Of a stretch of 64,000 nt of DNA, positions 42,183 to 50,010 are shown in pieces; position 1 is the first letter of the stretch; each line of letters opens with the position of its first letter. Source of the DNA: Hymenobacter nitidus (GTDB taxonomy: Bacteria > Bacteroidota > Bacteroidia > Cytophagales > Hymenobacteraceae); contig NZ_JAJADQ010000013.1 in NCBI RefSeq assembly GCF_020447315.1, positions 1-64,000 of the forward strand. Direction: 5' to 3'. The translations under genes were made by a program, and so were the position numbers. Below the pieces are notes generated by a model, which saw nothing but the letters and a program-made list of their open reading frames with translations, had not been told where the DNA came from and did no database searches.

Positions 42183-43208
42183 ATGGCAAGAACGAAAATC
42201 GTAGTGACGGGCGGGGCGGGCTACATTGGCTCCCACGCGGTGGTTGAGCTGTATGAGGCCGGGTATCAGCCCATTATTATCGACGACTTCAGCAACTCCC
42301 AGGAATCGGTACTGGATGGCATCAAGGATATTCTGGGCGTGGCCGTGCCCTGCTACCGCATCGACTGCGGCGACGAGGCGGCCCTGCGCGGCGTGTTCGA
42401 CCAGGAAGCCGATATCCGGGGCATCATTCACTTTGCCGCCTTCAAAGCGGTGGGTGAATCGGTGCAGCAGCCGCTGAAATACTATCAGAACAACGTCGGC
42501 TCGCTCATTACCCTGCTCAAGGTAATGCCCGATTACGGTGTGGCCAACCTGGTTTTCTCCTCGTCGTGCACCGTGTACGGCATTCCGGACCAGCTGCCTG
42601 TAACCGAGCAAACCCCGACCAAACCGGCTACTTCGCCCTACGGCAATACCAAGAAAATCTGCGAGGATATCCTCAACGACGTGGCTTCGGTATCGAATGG
42701 CGCCATCCGCACCATTCTGCTGCGCTACTTCAACCCGATTGGGGCTCACGAGTCGGCCCGCATTGGCGAGCTGCCCCTGGGCGTGCCCAATAATCTGGTG
42801 CCGTTCATCACCCAGACGGCTGCCGGCATCCGGGAGAAGCTCACCATCTACGGCGACACCTACGACACGCCCGACGGTACCAACATCCGCGACTACGTGC
42901 ACGTGGTCGACTTGGCCAAAGCTCATGTTGTGGCCGTGCAGCGCCTGCTCGATGCCAAAGGCGAGGCCGTGGAAACCTTTAACGTGGGTACCGGCCGCGG
43001 CAACAGCGTGCTGGAAGTGGTGCAGGCTTTCGAGCGTGCCACCGGCCAGAAGCTGAACTACACCATCGGCCCGCCCCGCACCGGCGACGTGCCCGCCATC
43101 TACGCCGACGTCACGAAAGCCACGCAGGAGCTAGGCTTCAAGACTACGGCTACCCTGGACGAAGCCCTGGCCAGCTCCTGGAAATGGCAGCAGTCATTAG
43201 GGAAATAG
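42183..43208 (+). CDS. galE: UDP-glucose 4-epimerase
   Basis: 341-residue extended SDR interconverting UDP-Glc and UDP-Gal. NAD motif GGAGYIGS (10-17), the serine/tyrosine/lysine site SSSCTVYG (126-133) with YGNTK (Y153, K157), and the GalE tract YFNPIGAHESARIGE are present. Length is typical. The tail of the gene, including its TAG stop, overlaps a palindromic repeat. Confidence 0.93.
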   Translation: MARTKIVVTGGAGYIGSHAVVELYEAGYQPIIIDDFSNSQESVLDGIKDILGVAVPCYRIDCGDEAALRGVFDQEADIRGIIHFAAFKAVGESVQQPLKYYQNNVGSLITLLKVMPDYGVANLVFSSSCTVYGIPDQLPVTEQTPTKPATSPYGNTKKICEDILNDVASVSNGAIRTILLRYFNPIGAHESARIGELPLGVPNNLVPFITQTAAGIREKLTIYGDTYDTPDGTNIRDYVHVVDLAKAHVVAVQRLLDAKGEAVETFNVGTGRGNSVLEVVQAFERATGQKLNYTIGPPRTGDVPAIYADVTKATQELGFKTTATLDEALASSWKWQQSLGK

Positions 43209-43315
43209 TGAACTGGTGAAATAGTGAGTTTTTGTTCGGTAGGCGCCATATGCGTGGCTAGAAGATCAAACTCACTATTTCACCGTCTCACCATTTCACT
43301 ACCTCAAAACTTCAC
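43202..43315. repeat. imperfect palindrome overlapping the galE stop
   Basis: The left arm GAAATAGTGAACTGGTGAAATAGTGAGTTT (written in two parts: 43202-43216 and 43217-43231) is mirrored by AAACTCACTATTTCACC... and CACCATTTCACTACC... up to 43315. Units of 8-9 nt recur. The element includes the galE stop codon and ends 13 bp before rmlB. Confidence 0.7.
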
Positions 43316-43327
43316 AATTTACCGATC

Positions 43328-44380
43328 ATGAAAATTATCATCACCGGCGGGGCCGGCTTCATTGGGTCGCACGTGGTGCGCCTGTTTGTCACTAAGTATC
43401 CCGAGTATCAGATTCTGAACCTGGATGCGCTGACCTACGCCGGCAACCTGGAAAATCTGCGCGACATCGAGAATGAGCCCAACTACCGCTTGGTGAAAGG
43501 CGACATTACCGACCAGGCTTTCGTGGACCACCTCTTCGCCACCGAGGAGCCCGACGCGGTGATTCACCTCGCCGCCGAGTCGCACGTGGACCGCAGCATC
43601 ACCGACCCGCTGGCTTTCGTGAAAACGAACGTATTGGGCACGGTACACCTGCTGAACGCGGCCAAAAACCTGTGGAAGCCGCTGGGCTACGAAGGCAAAA
43701 CCTTCTACCACGTGAGCACCGACGAAGTGTACGGCTCCCTGGAAATGGGCCCCGAGATGTTCACTGAGGATACGCCCTACGACCCCCGCTCGCCGTACTC
43801 GGCCTCCAAGGCCGCTTCCGACCACTTCGTGCGGGCCTGGTACCACACCTACCACATGCCGGTGAAGCTGAGCAACTGCTCGAACAACTACGGCCCCAAC
43901 CACTTTCCCGAGAAGCTGATTCCGCTGGCTATTCACCGCATTCAGCACGGTCAGCCCGTGCCGGTGTATGGCAAAGGCGAAAACGTGCGCGACTGGCTGT
44001 TTGTGAAAGACCACGCCACCGCTATTGATGCCGTGTTCCACAAGGGCACCGTGGGCGAGACCTACAACATCGGCGGCGTAAACGAGTGGCAGAACATTGA
44101 GCTTATCAATTTGCTCTGCGACGTGCTCGACGAGAAAACCGGCCGCGAGAAGGGCACGTCCCGCAAGCTGATTACCTACGTCACTGACCGGGCCGGCCAC
44201 GACCTGCGCTACGCCATCGACTCGAGCAAGATCATGAACGAGCTGGGCTGGAAGCCTTCCGTGACCTTCGAGCAGGGCCTGGCCCAGACCGTGGACTGGT
44301 ACCTGGAAAACACCGAGTGGCTGGAGCACGTAACCAGCGGCGCCTACCAGCAATACTACCAGCAGCAGTACAACCGGTAA
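43328..44380 (+). CDS. rmlB: dTDP-glucose 4,6-dehydratase
   Basis: 350-residue extended SDR converting dTDP-glucose to dTDP-4-keto-6-deoxyglucose. NAD motif GGAGFIGS (7-14), catalytic triad region STDEVYG (130-136, T131-D132-E133), and YSASK (Y157, K161) are intact, and NCSNNYGPNHFPEKLIP is the family tract. It works after RmlA (45613). The rmlC and rmlD genes are absent, so rhamnose cannot be made from this cluster alone. Confidence 0.95.
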   Translation: MKIIITGGAGFIGSHVVRLFVTKYPEYQILNLDALTYAGNLENLRDIENEPNYRLVKGDITDQAFVDHLFATEEPDAVIHLAAESHVDRSITDPLAFVKTNVLGTVHLLNAAKNLWKPLGYEGKTFYHVSTDEVYGSLEMGPEMFTEDTPYDPRSPYSASKAASDHFVRAWYHTYHMPVKLSNCSNNYGPNHFPEKLIPLAIHRIQHGQPVPVYGKGENVRDWLFVKDHATAIDAVFHKGTVGETYNIGGVNEWQNIELINLLCDVLDEKTGREKGTSRKLITYVTDRAGHDLRYAIDSSKIMNELGWKPSVTFEQGLAQTVDWYLENTEWLEHVTSGAYQQYYQQQYNR

Positions 44381-44478
44381 TGTGAATAGTGTGGTTGAAT
44401 GTGCTGATGTGCTAGCGCCTGAATGGCCAGTATCAGCACATTTCTCACATTCAAACACATTAGCACATTAGCATATTG
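44381..44478. repeat. palindrome of 9-nt AATGTGCTG units
   Basis: Immediately after the rmlB stop: AATGTGAATAGTGTGGTTG then AATGTGCTGATGTGCTAG on the left, and CAGCACATTTCTCACATTC then AAACACATTAGCACATTAGC on the right, with the ~20-nt middle GCGCCTGAATGGCCAGTAT. The left units GGAATGTGCTGATGTGCTAA-like also head the elements at 4477 and 54355. Confidence 0.7.
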
Positions 44479-44484
44479 AACAGA

Positions 44485-45492
44485 ATGTATAATACCCCTT
44501 TTCACGACCAGCCGCTCGATAACCTGATCTTCCTGGTAACGGGCGGCGCCGGCTTTATCGGCTCCAACCTGGTAGAATACCTGCTCAAGTACGGCGCCAA
44601 GCAGGTGCGCGTGCTGGACAACTTCTCTAACGGCTTCCGCAAAAACGTGAACCTGTTTGCCGACAATCCGGCCTTGCAGGTCATCGAAGGCGACATCCGG
44701 GACCGGCAAACCTGCATCGATGCCTGCCAGGGCGTGGATGTGGTATTGCACCAAGCGGCTTTGGGTTCGGTGCCTCGCTCTATCAACGACCCGATTACCT
44801 CCAACGACGTTAACGTGGGCGGCTTCGTGAACATGCTGGTGGGCGCCAAGGAAGCCGGCGTGAAGCGCTTCGTTTACGCGGCCTCATCCTCGACCTACGG
44901 CGACCATAAGGCCCTACCCAAAGTGGAGGACCGCATTGGCAAGCCTCTGTCGCCCTACGCCGTAACCAAGTACGCTAATGAGCTGTACGCCGACGTATTT
45001 GGCAAAACCTACGGCATGGAAATCATCGGCCTGCGCTACTTCAACATCTTCGGTCCGCGCCAGGATCCGAATGGCGCGTACGCAGCTGTTATTCCGCTCT
45101 TTATCGACGCCGTGCTGCAGGGCAAGCCCCCGCGCATGAACGGCGACGGTGGGCAGACCCGCGACTTTACCTTCGTGGAAAACTGCGTGCAGGCCAACAT
45201 CAAAGCCGCACTGGCACCGAACCCCGAGGCGGTAAACCAGGTGTACAACGTGGCCGTAGCCGACCGCACCTCGCTCAACGACCTGTTCAACATCCTGAAG
45301 GACGAGGCCGGCTCCGACATCACGCCCGAGTACGGCCCCGACCGCGCCGGTGACATCCGCGACTCCCTGGCCGACATCAGCAAGGCCAAAAATCTGTTGG
45401 GCTACGAGCCCCAGATCCGCATTCGGGAAGGGTTGCAGAAAACCCTGGCTTGGTTTAAGGACAATCAGGCGTTTATTGCCGAGCGAAACTAA
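44485..45492 (+). CDS. WbpP/TviC-like UDP-GlcNAc C4-epimerase
   Basis: 335 residues from ATG 44485 (a TTG at 44476 is in frame inside the repeat). Extended SDR: VTGGAGFIGSNL (18-29), AASSSTYGD (132-140), YAVTK (Y158, K162). The HQAALGSVPRSI (89-100) tract is characteristic of WbpP-type epimerases that use N-acetylated UDP-hexosamines, as is FNIFGPRQDPNGAYAAVIP. It would convert UDP-GlcNAc to UDP-GalNAc for the 6-dehydrogenase upstream. Confidence 0.88.
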   Translation: MYNTPFHDQPLDNLIFLVTGGAGFIGSNLVEYLLKYGAKQVRVLDNFSNGFRKNVNLFADNPALQVIEGDIRDRQTCIDACQGVDVVLHQAALGSVPRSINDPITSNDVNVGGFVNMLVGAKEAGVKRFVYAASSSTYGDHKALPKVEDRIGKPLSPYAVTKYANELYADVFGKTYGMEIIGLRYFNIFGPRQDPNGAYAAVIPLFIDAVLQGKPPRMNGDGGQTRDFTFVENCVQANIKAALAPNPEAVNQVYNVAVADRTSLNDLFNILKDEAGSDITPEYGPDRAGDIRDSLADISKAKNLLGYEPQIRIREGLQKTLAWFKDNQAFIAERN

Positions 45493-45502
45493 AACCCATT
45501 TG

Positions 45503-45584
45503 CCATCCTGAGCCCGCCAAGGAGCATATTACTTTGGAACGACTCGTTCGTCTCCCATAAGGTCCTTCGCAAGCTCAGGACGAC
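45503..45584. repeat. REP-like palindrome (TCCTGAGC family)
   Basis: CCATCCTGAGC...CCGCCAAGGAG is mirrored imperfectly by GGTCCTTCGCAAGCTCAGGACG, with a central GAACGACTCGTTC dyad. The right arm resembles the arm of the palindrome at 31369 (CTGAGCTTG-CGAAG). It is followed by a half-unit TTCACTAACTCACTAATTC just before rmlA. Confidence 0.65.
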
Positions 45585-45612
45585 AGACGTTCACTAACTC
45601 ACTAATTCACAG

Positions 45613-46491
45613 ATGAAAGGCATTATCCTGGCCGGTGGCTCCGGTACCCGCTTGCACCCACTCACGCTGGCCGTTAGCAAGCAGCTCATGCCGGTGTACG
45701 ACAAGCCGATGATTTATTATCCGCTGTCGATTCTGATGATGGCGGGCATCCGCGAAATTCTCATCATCACCACGCCCCACGACCAGGAGCAGTTCAAGCG
45801 CCTGCTGGGCGACGGCCAGAAGCTGGGCTGCGACTTCCAGTATGCCGTACAGGAAGTGCCCAACGGTCTGGCCCAGGCCTTCGTTATTGGCGCCGACTTC
45901 ATCGGCAACGATACCGTGGCCCTGGTCCTCGGCGACAACATCTTCCATGGCGAAGGCCTGGAGGAGCTGCTGAAAAGCAATAATAACCCCGACGGCGGCG
46001 TGGTGTATGCCTACCACGTGCACGACCCTGAGCGCTACGGCGTGGTGGAGTTCGACAACGACAAAAAGGCGCTCAGCATCGAGGAAAAGCCCAAGCAGCC
46101 CAAGAGCAACTACGCCGTGCCCGGTCTGTATTTCTACGACAACGAGGTTATCCAGATTGCCAAAGACCTGAAACCCAGCTCACGCGGCGAGTACGAAATC
46201 ACCGACGTGAACCAGGAATACCTGCGCCGCGGCAAGCTGAAAGTGGGTATCCTGGGTCGCGGCACCGCTTGGCTCGATACCGGCACGTTTGAGTCCTTGA
46301 TGCAGGCCGGCGAGTTCGTGCGCGTTATCGAGCAGCGCCAGGGGCTGAAGGTGGGCTCCATTGAGGAGATTGCCTACCGCCAGGGCTTCATCAATGCCGA
46401 GCAGCTGCGTGCTATTGCCGAGCCCCTGCGCAAGAGCGGCTACGGCGACTACCTGATGAGCCTGCCCGAGTCGTTGCTGCTGGAGAAGTAA
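45613..46491 (+). CDS. rmlA: glucose-1-phosphate thymidylyltransferase
   Basis: 292 residues. RmlA joins dTTP and Glc-1-P to give dTDP-glucose, substrate of RmlB. The nucleotide-binding loop LAGGSGTRLHPLT (7-19), LGDNIFHGEGL (~110-120), EEKPKQPKSNYAVPGLYFYD and GTAWLDTGTFESL are diagnostic, and length is normal. It is the last gene of the cluster and is followed by a strong terminator. Confidence 0.96.
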   Translation: MKGIILAGGSGTRLHPLTLAVSKQLMPVYDKPMIYYPLSILMMAGIREILIITTPHDQEQFKRLLGDGQKLGCDFQYAVQEVPNGLAQAFVIGADFIGNDTVALVLGDNIFHGEGLEELLKSNNNPDGGVVYAYHVHDPERYGVVEFDNDKKALSIEEKPKQPKSNYAVPGLYFYDNEVIQIAKDLKPSSRGEYEITDVNQEYLRRGKLKVGILGRGTAWLDTGTFESLMQAGEFVRVIEQRQGLKVGSIEEIAYRQGFINAEQLRAIAEPLRKSGYGDYLMSLPESLLLEK

Positions 46492-46511
46492 TAGCTGACT
46501 TTATAAATAAT

Positions 46512-46547
46512 AAAAAAGCCCGCGCTATGCCTAGCACGGGCTTTTTT
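46512..46547. terminator. bidirectional terminator rmlA / chromate transporter
   Basis: AAAAAAGCCCG pairs with CGGGCTTTTTT, with an inner GCT/AGC pairing, between convergent genes. Confidence 0.85.
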
Positions 46548-46568
46548 GTGTTCAACCCACTAGTCAGC

Positions 46569-47804
46569 TCAGAAAACGACGCCCGCCAGCAAGCCCGCCA
46601 GCACGATAACGTAGGAGGGAAACTTGTCCCAGAGCAGCACCAGAAAAGTAACGGCTACCAGCGTCAGGTTTATCGGCGTGTCGGGCAGCGGGTGGTACAG
46701 CAGAAACGTGGCCGCACACACCAGCCCGGCCGATACAGCGTTGATGCCTTCGAGCGAGGCTTTTACTACGCGGTACTGCTTGAGCTGGTCCCAGAAGCGG
46801 ATCAGAAAGAAGATAAGCAACGTGCCGGGCATGAAGATACCGGCCGCGGCCACCACGGCCCCCAGGATCTGGCCGCCGATGCCGCTGCCTTCCTGCCGCA
46901 TAGCCAGCGCCCCGATGTAGGAGGCGAAGGAGAAGTTGGGCCCCGGCATGGCCTGCACCAGCCCCAGCCCCGAGAGGAACTCCTGGGTAGTAAGGTATTC
47001 CTTAAACTCGACAAACTCGGCGTAAAGCAGCGGGGCCAGCACCTGCCCGCCACCAAACACCAGGCTGCCGTTGCGGTAGAAGTTCTCAAACAGCCGCACG
47101 GGCAGCAGGCGGGTGTAGTGACCCAGCACGGCCGCGCCTACCAGCACAGCCAGCCACAGCGCAAAATTAGCCCACTCAATGTTCAGCGGCTTTTTCTGCT
47201 CCAGCACCGGCATTTTGCGGTAGCGGAAGGTCGTGATGGCGCCGCCCGCAATGAGCAGCAGCGGCAGCACCGACGGCAGCTGAAACCGGTAGGCCAGCAT
47301 GGACGCCGCCACCATCAGGGCCACCGAGGTTTTGGTATGGATAACCTTCTCCGCAATCTTATAGGCCGAGTACGCCACAAAGCCCACCGCAATGGGCTGC
47401 ACGTACTGCACCAGGTGCGCCACTTGGTCTTTATCGAGGTAGGAGATGGTAAGGCCCGCCAGCGTCATGAGCGTCACGGCCGGCAGCATCCAGACCAGCA
47501 CCGTGAGGTAAGCCAGGTTGGGACCACCCAGGCGGTAGCCGATGGCGGTAATGGTTTGGGTGGATGTTGGCCCCGGCAGGATCTGGCAGAGGGCCGTTAG
47601 CTCCAGCAGTTCGGCGGCCGTGAGGTAGCGCCGCTTATCTACCAGCAGGCGCAGCATCATGGCCATGTGGGCCTGAGGGCCCCCGAAGGCGGTAAGGCCC
47701 AACGCGGCTACGTCCTTGAGGAAAATAATTCCGCGCACCCGCTTGGTGCGGGCGCCTCGGGCACCCCGGGGCGGCGGCGCGAGCTGAATTTCTTCCGTTT
47801 CCAA
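46569..47804 (-). CDS. chrA: chromate transporter, ChrA (CHR) family
   Basis: A two-domain CHR-superfamily membrane protein. Each half carries the family pattern: FLKDVAALGLTAFGGPQAHMAMM...LCQILPGPTSTQ in the first and FENFYRNGSLVFGGGQVLAPLL...GLVQAMPGPNFSF in the second, giving 10-12 TM helices. ChrA exports chromate or sulphate-like anions. The open frame runs to 47963, but that 5' part contains the terminator of the upstream gene, so translation must begin later. I chose the TTG at 47804 (LETEEIQLAPPP); the start is uncertain. Confidence 0.88.
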   Translation of the reverse strand: METEEIQLAPPPRGARGARTKRVRGIIFLKDVAALGLTAFGGPQAHMAMMLRLLVDKRRYLTAAELLELTALCQILPGPTSTQTITAIGYRLGGPNLAYLTVLVWMLPAVTLMTLAGLTISYLDKDQVAHLVQYVQPIAVGFVAYSAYKIAEKVIHTKTSVALMVAASMLAYRFQLPSVLPLLLIAGGAITTFRYRKMPVLEQKKPLNIEWANFALWLAVLVGAAVLGHYTRLLPVRLFENFYRNGSLVFGGGQVLAPLLYAEFVEFKEYLTTQEFLSGLGLVQAMPGPNFSFASYIGALAMRQEGSGIGGQILGAVVAAAGIFMPGTLLIFFLIRFWDQLKQYRVVKASLEGINAVSAGLVCAATFLLYHPLPDTPINLTLVAVTFLVLLWDKFPSYVIVLAGLLAGVVF

Positions 47805-47901
47805 ATCGAGGTGCGTAGGGAAGGGCAAGGACGCAGAAAGCCGGGGCAAAAGCAAGGGTACTACTGGCCCGGTCGTGTCACTTAAGAGGTTGGCAACCAA
47901 T

Positions 47902-47972
47902 AAAAAAAGCTGCCGGCTGCTGAGCGGTGGCCCGGAGACTTCCAGGGCGCAGACCTTCAACAACCGGCAGCT
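47902..47972 (-). terminator. long-loop terminator of the 2OG oxygenase gene
   Basis: On the minus strand AGCTGCCGG, a ~47-nt interior that itself can pair (GCCC/GGGC), and CCGGCAGCT are followed by seven T. It lies just after the oxygenase stop and upstream of chrA. Confidence 0.6.
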
Positions 47973-47988
47973 AGTACTTCAACCAGGC

Positions 47989-48966
47989 TTACTTTTTCTT
48001 CAGGCCCAGCTCAATCAGACGCTCATTGAGGAATTCACCGGCCGTAATGTCGGCTTCCTTCTTGGGGTTGTCGGGCGTCACGCAGTTGTCCAGCGCGGCT
48101 AGGCTCATTTCCGAGCGGGGGTGCATGAAAAACGGCACCGAGAAGCGCGACGAGTTCATCTTTTCGCGGGCTGGGTTTACCACGCGGTGAATAGTGCTCT
48201 TGAGCACGCCGTTGGTCAGGCGCTGCAGCATGTCGCCCACGTTCACCACAATCTGGTCGGGCAGGGCCGTGATGGGAATCCACTTCCCGTCGCGGCGCTT
48301 CACCTGCAGGCCATCGGCGGAGGCGCCCATGAGCAAGGTAATCAGGTTGATGTCGCCGTGTTCGGCAGCGCGTACGGCATCGGCCGGTACGGCATCCGGG
48401 TTTTCGATGGGGAAGTAGTGGATGGGGCGCAGAATGCTGTTGCCGTTCCGTACTTTGTCGTCGAAATAATTCTCGGGCAGCTTCAGGTACAGGGCAATAG
48501 CGCGCAGCACATCCTTGCCGGCCGCTTCCAGCGTGCGGTAGGTAGTGAAGGTGCTTTTCTGGAACGTCGGAATTTCCTCAGGCCAGATGTTGGCCGGGTA
48601 CTCCTTGCCGATGGGGTCAGTTTCATCGTCGACCTCCTGGCCCACGTGAAAAAACTCCTTCAGGTCGCCGGTGTTGCGGCCTTTGGCGTGTTCTTTTCCT
48701 TTGCTGATATAGCCGCGCTGACCCGCCAGCTCCGGATTTTCGTACCGTTGTTTGGCATCATCAGGCAAAGCGAAAAACGCTTTTACGTCATTGTAGAGCG
48801 CCGCCGTCTGTTCGTCGGTGAGGCCATGGTTCTTCAAAGCCACAAAACCGATGTTTTGATAGGCTTCGCCGAGCTGTTGTACGAAGCGGGCCTTACGCTC
48901 CGGGTCACCGGAACGGAAATCGGCCAAGTCGAGGGAGGGAATTTCTTCCAACAATTTTTCTTCCAT
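47989..48966 (-). CDS. isopenicillin N synthase-family 2-oxoglutarate/Fe(II) oxygenase
   Basis: 325 residues. N-terminal DIOX_N domain (IPSLDLADF...GFVALKNHGL) and C-terminal 2OG-Fe(II) domain. Iron ligands are H203 and D205 in AEHGDINLITLL and H260 in STIHRVVNP; R274 in SRFSVPFF binds 2-oxoglutarate. The SILRPIHYFP stretch is typical of bacterial IPNS-like oxygenases of unknown substrate. No peptide-synthetase or beta-lactam genes are near, so antibiotic synthesis is not indicated. It has its own terminator. Confidence 0.9.
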   Translation of the reverse strand: MEEKLLEEIPSLDLADFRSGDPERKARFVQQLGEAYQNIGFVALKNHGLTDEQTAALYNDVKAFFALPDDAKQRYENPELAGQRGYISKGKEHAKGRNTGDLKEFFHVGQEVDDETDPIGKEYPANIWPEEIPTFQKSTFTTYRTLEAAGKDVLRAIALYLKLPENYFDDKVRNGNSILRPIHYFPIENPDAVPADAVRAAEHGDINLITLLMGASADGLQVKRRDGKWIPITALPDQIVVNVGDMLQRLTNGVLKSTIHRVVNPAREKMNSSRFSVPFFMHPRSEMSLAALDNCVTPDNPKKEADITAGEFLNERLIELGLKKK

Positions 48967-49102
48967 AGCGGAAAATCAATATACTTTTGAGCAATCCTTA
49001 CGTATTGCGCAAGGTACTTAAAAAATCATTCGTCGTCCCGGTGTCGGGGCGCGGCCGGACAAGCGGTCCGGTGGTCCTCTTAACCCTTCCACCATTTCCC
49101 TC

Positions 49103-49930
49103 ATGAAAGCATCTGCTTTACTAATGGGCAGCGCGATGCTGCTTGCTCTAGGTGCCTGCGATACGGCCAGACAACAACAAGAGTCGGGCTCGCAGGCTAC
49201 GGCCGAACGTGTGTCCTCGGCTAATACCGCTTCCATGGAGAAAAACGGCATCCGGCTGACTCCCTTCACTGATTCGCCCAAAAACCCCGAAGCCCAGGTG
49301 CAACTTAAGTCGCCGGTGACGGGCTCGATAGTGCCCAGCGGCAACGTCTCGTTCGACTACGACATCACCAACTTCCAGCTCACCAAGATGACCGGGGGCA
49401 TGCACTCGGAAGAAATGGCTAACTCGCAGCAGGGACAGCATATCCACAACATCGTTGACAATGAGCCCTATACGGCTCACTACACAACTGAATTTACGAA
49501 ACCCATTGCCGATGGCCAGCACGTAGTGCTGTCTTTTTTGTCGCGCTCCTACCACGAAAGCCTCAAGCACCGTGGTGCCTACGATCTGCGGGTAATTACG
49601 GTGGGCAAAGCACCCGCCACGCCCCTGAATGCCGATCTGCAGGCGCCACACCTGTTCTACAGCCGTCCCAAAGACACGTATTCGGGTAAGGACGCGGCCA
49701 AGGTGATGCTGGACTTTTACCTGGTGAACACCACCTTGTCGCCGGAAGGCAACAAAGTGCGCGCTACTATCAACGGCACCGAGTTTATGCTCGACCAGTG
49801 GGCTCCCTTCATGATGGAAGGCCTGCCCGCCGGCCAGAACACGGTGAAGCTGGAGTTGGTAGATGCCAGTGGCAACCTGATTCCCGGCCCGTTCAACTCG
49901 GTAACGCGCAACTTCACGCTGCAGCCCTAA
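49103..49930 (+). CDS. conserved hypothetical lipoprotein
   Basis: 275 residues with a signal peptide and lipobox LALGAC (C19). Two beta-rich parts follow: VQLKSPVTGSIVPSG...MHSEEMANSQQGQHIHNIVDN...AHYTTEF (~65-130), and then VVLSFLSRSYHESLKH..., ending in VNTTLSPEGNKVRATINGTEF. The H-rich GQHIHNIV resembles a metal- or ligand-binding loop. I do not recognise a family with known function; similar Bacteroidetes proteins exist as envelope lipoproteins. Single gene with its own terminator. Confidence 0.85.
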   Translation: MKASALLMGSAMLLALGACDTARQQQESGSQATAERVSSANTASMEKNGIRLTPFTDSPKNPEAQVQLKSPVTGSIVPSGNVSFDYDITNFQLTKMTGGMHSEEMANSQQGQHIHNIVDNEPYTAHYTTEFTKPIADGQHVVLSFLSRSYHESLKHRGAYDLRVITVGKAPATPLNADLQAPHLFYSRPKDTYSGKDAAKVMLDFYLVNTTLSPEGNKVRATINGTEFMLDQWAPFMMEGLPAGQNTVKLELVDASGNLIPGPFNSVTRNFTLQP

Positions 49931-49956
49931 AGCTCCGGCGTAACTTAAATTATTGC

Positions 49957-49994
49957 AAAAAGGCCCGCCTGCTGAGAAGCAGCCGGGCCTTTTC
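49957..49994. terminator. intrinsic terminator
   Basis: AAAAGGCCCG-CCTGCT pairs with AGCAG-CCGGGCCTTTT over a GAGA loop, between the convergent lipoprotein and barrel genes. Confidence 0.85.
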
Positions 49995-50010
49995 TGTGCA
50001 CCTGCTGGCG

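Noticed and set aside
47989..48966. Isopenicillin N synthase in a beta-lactam cluster
   Set aside because: Only the general 2OG-Fe(II) oxygenase fold is supported; no peptide synthetase or partner genes are present.
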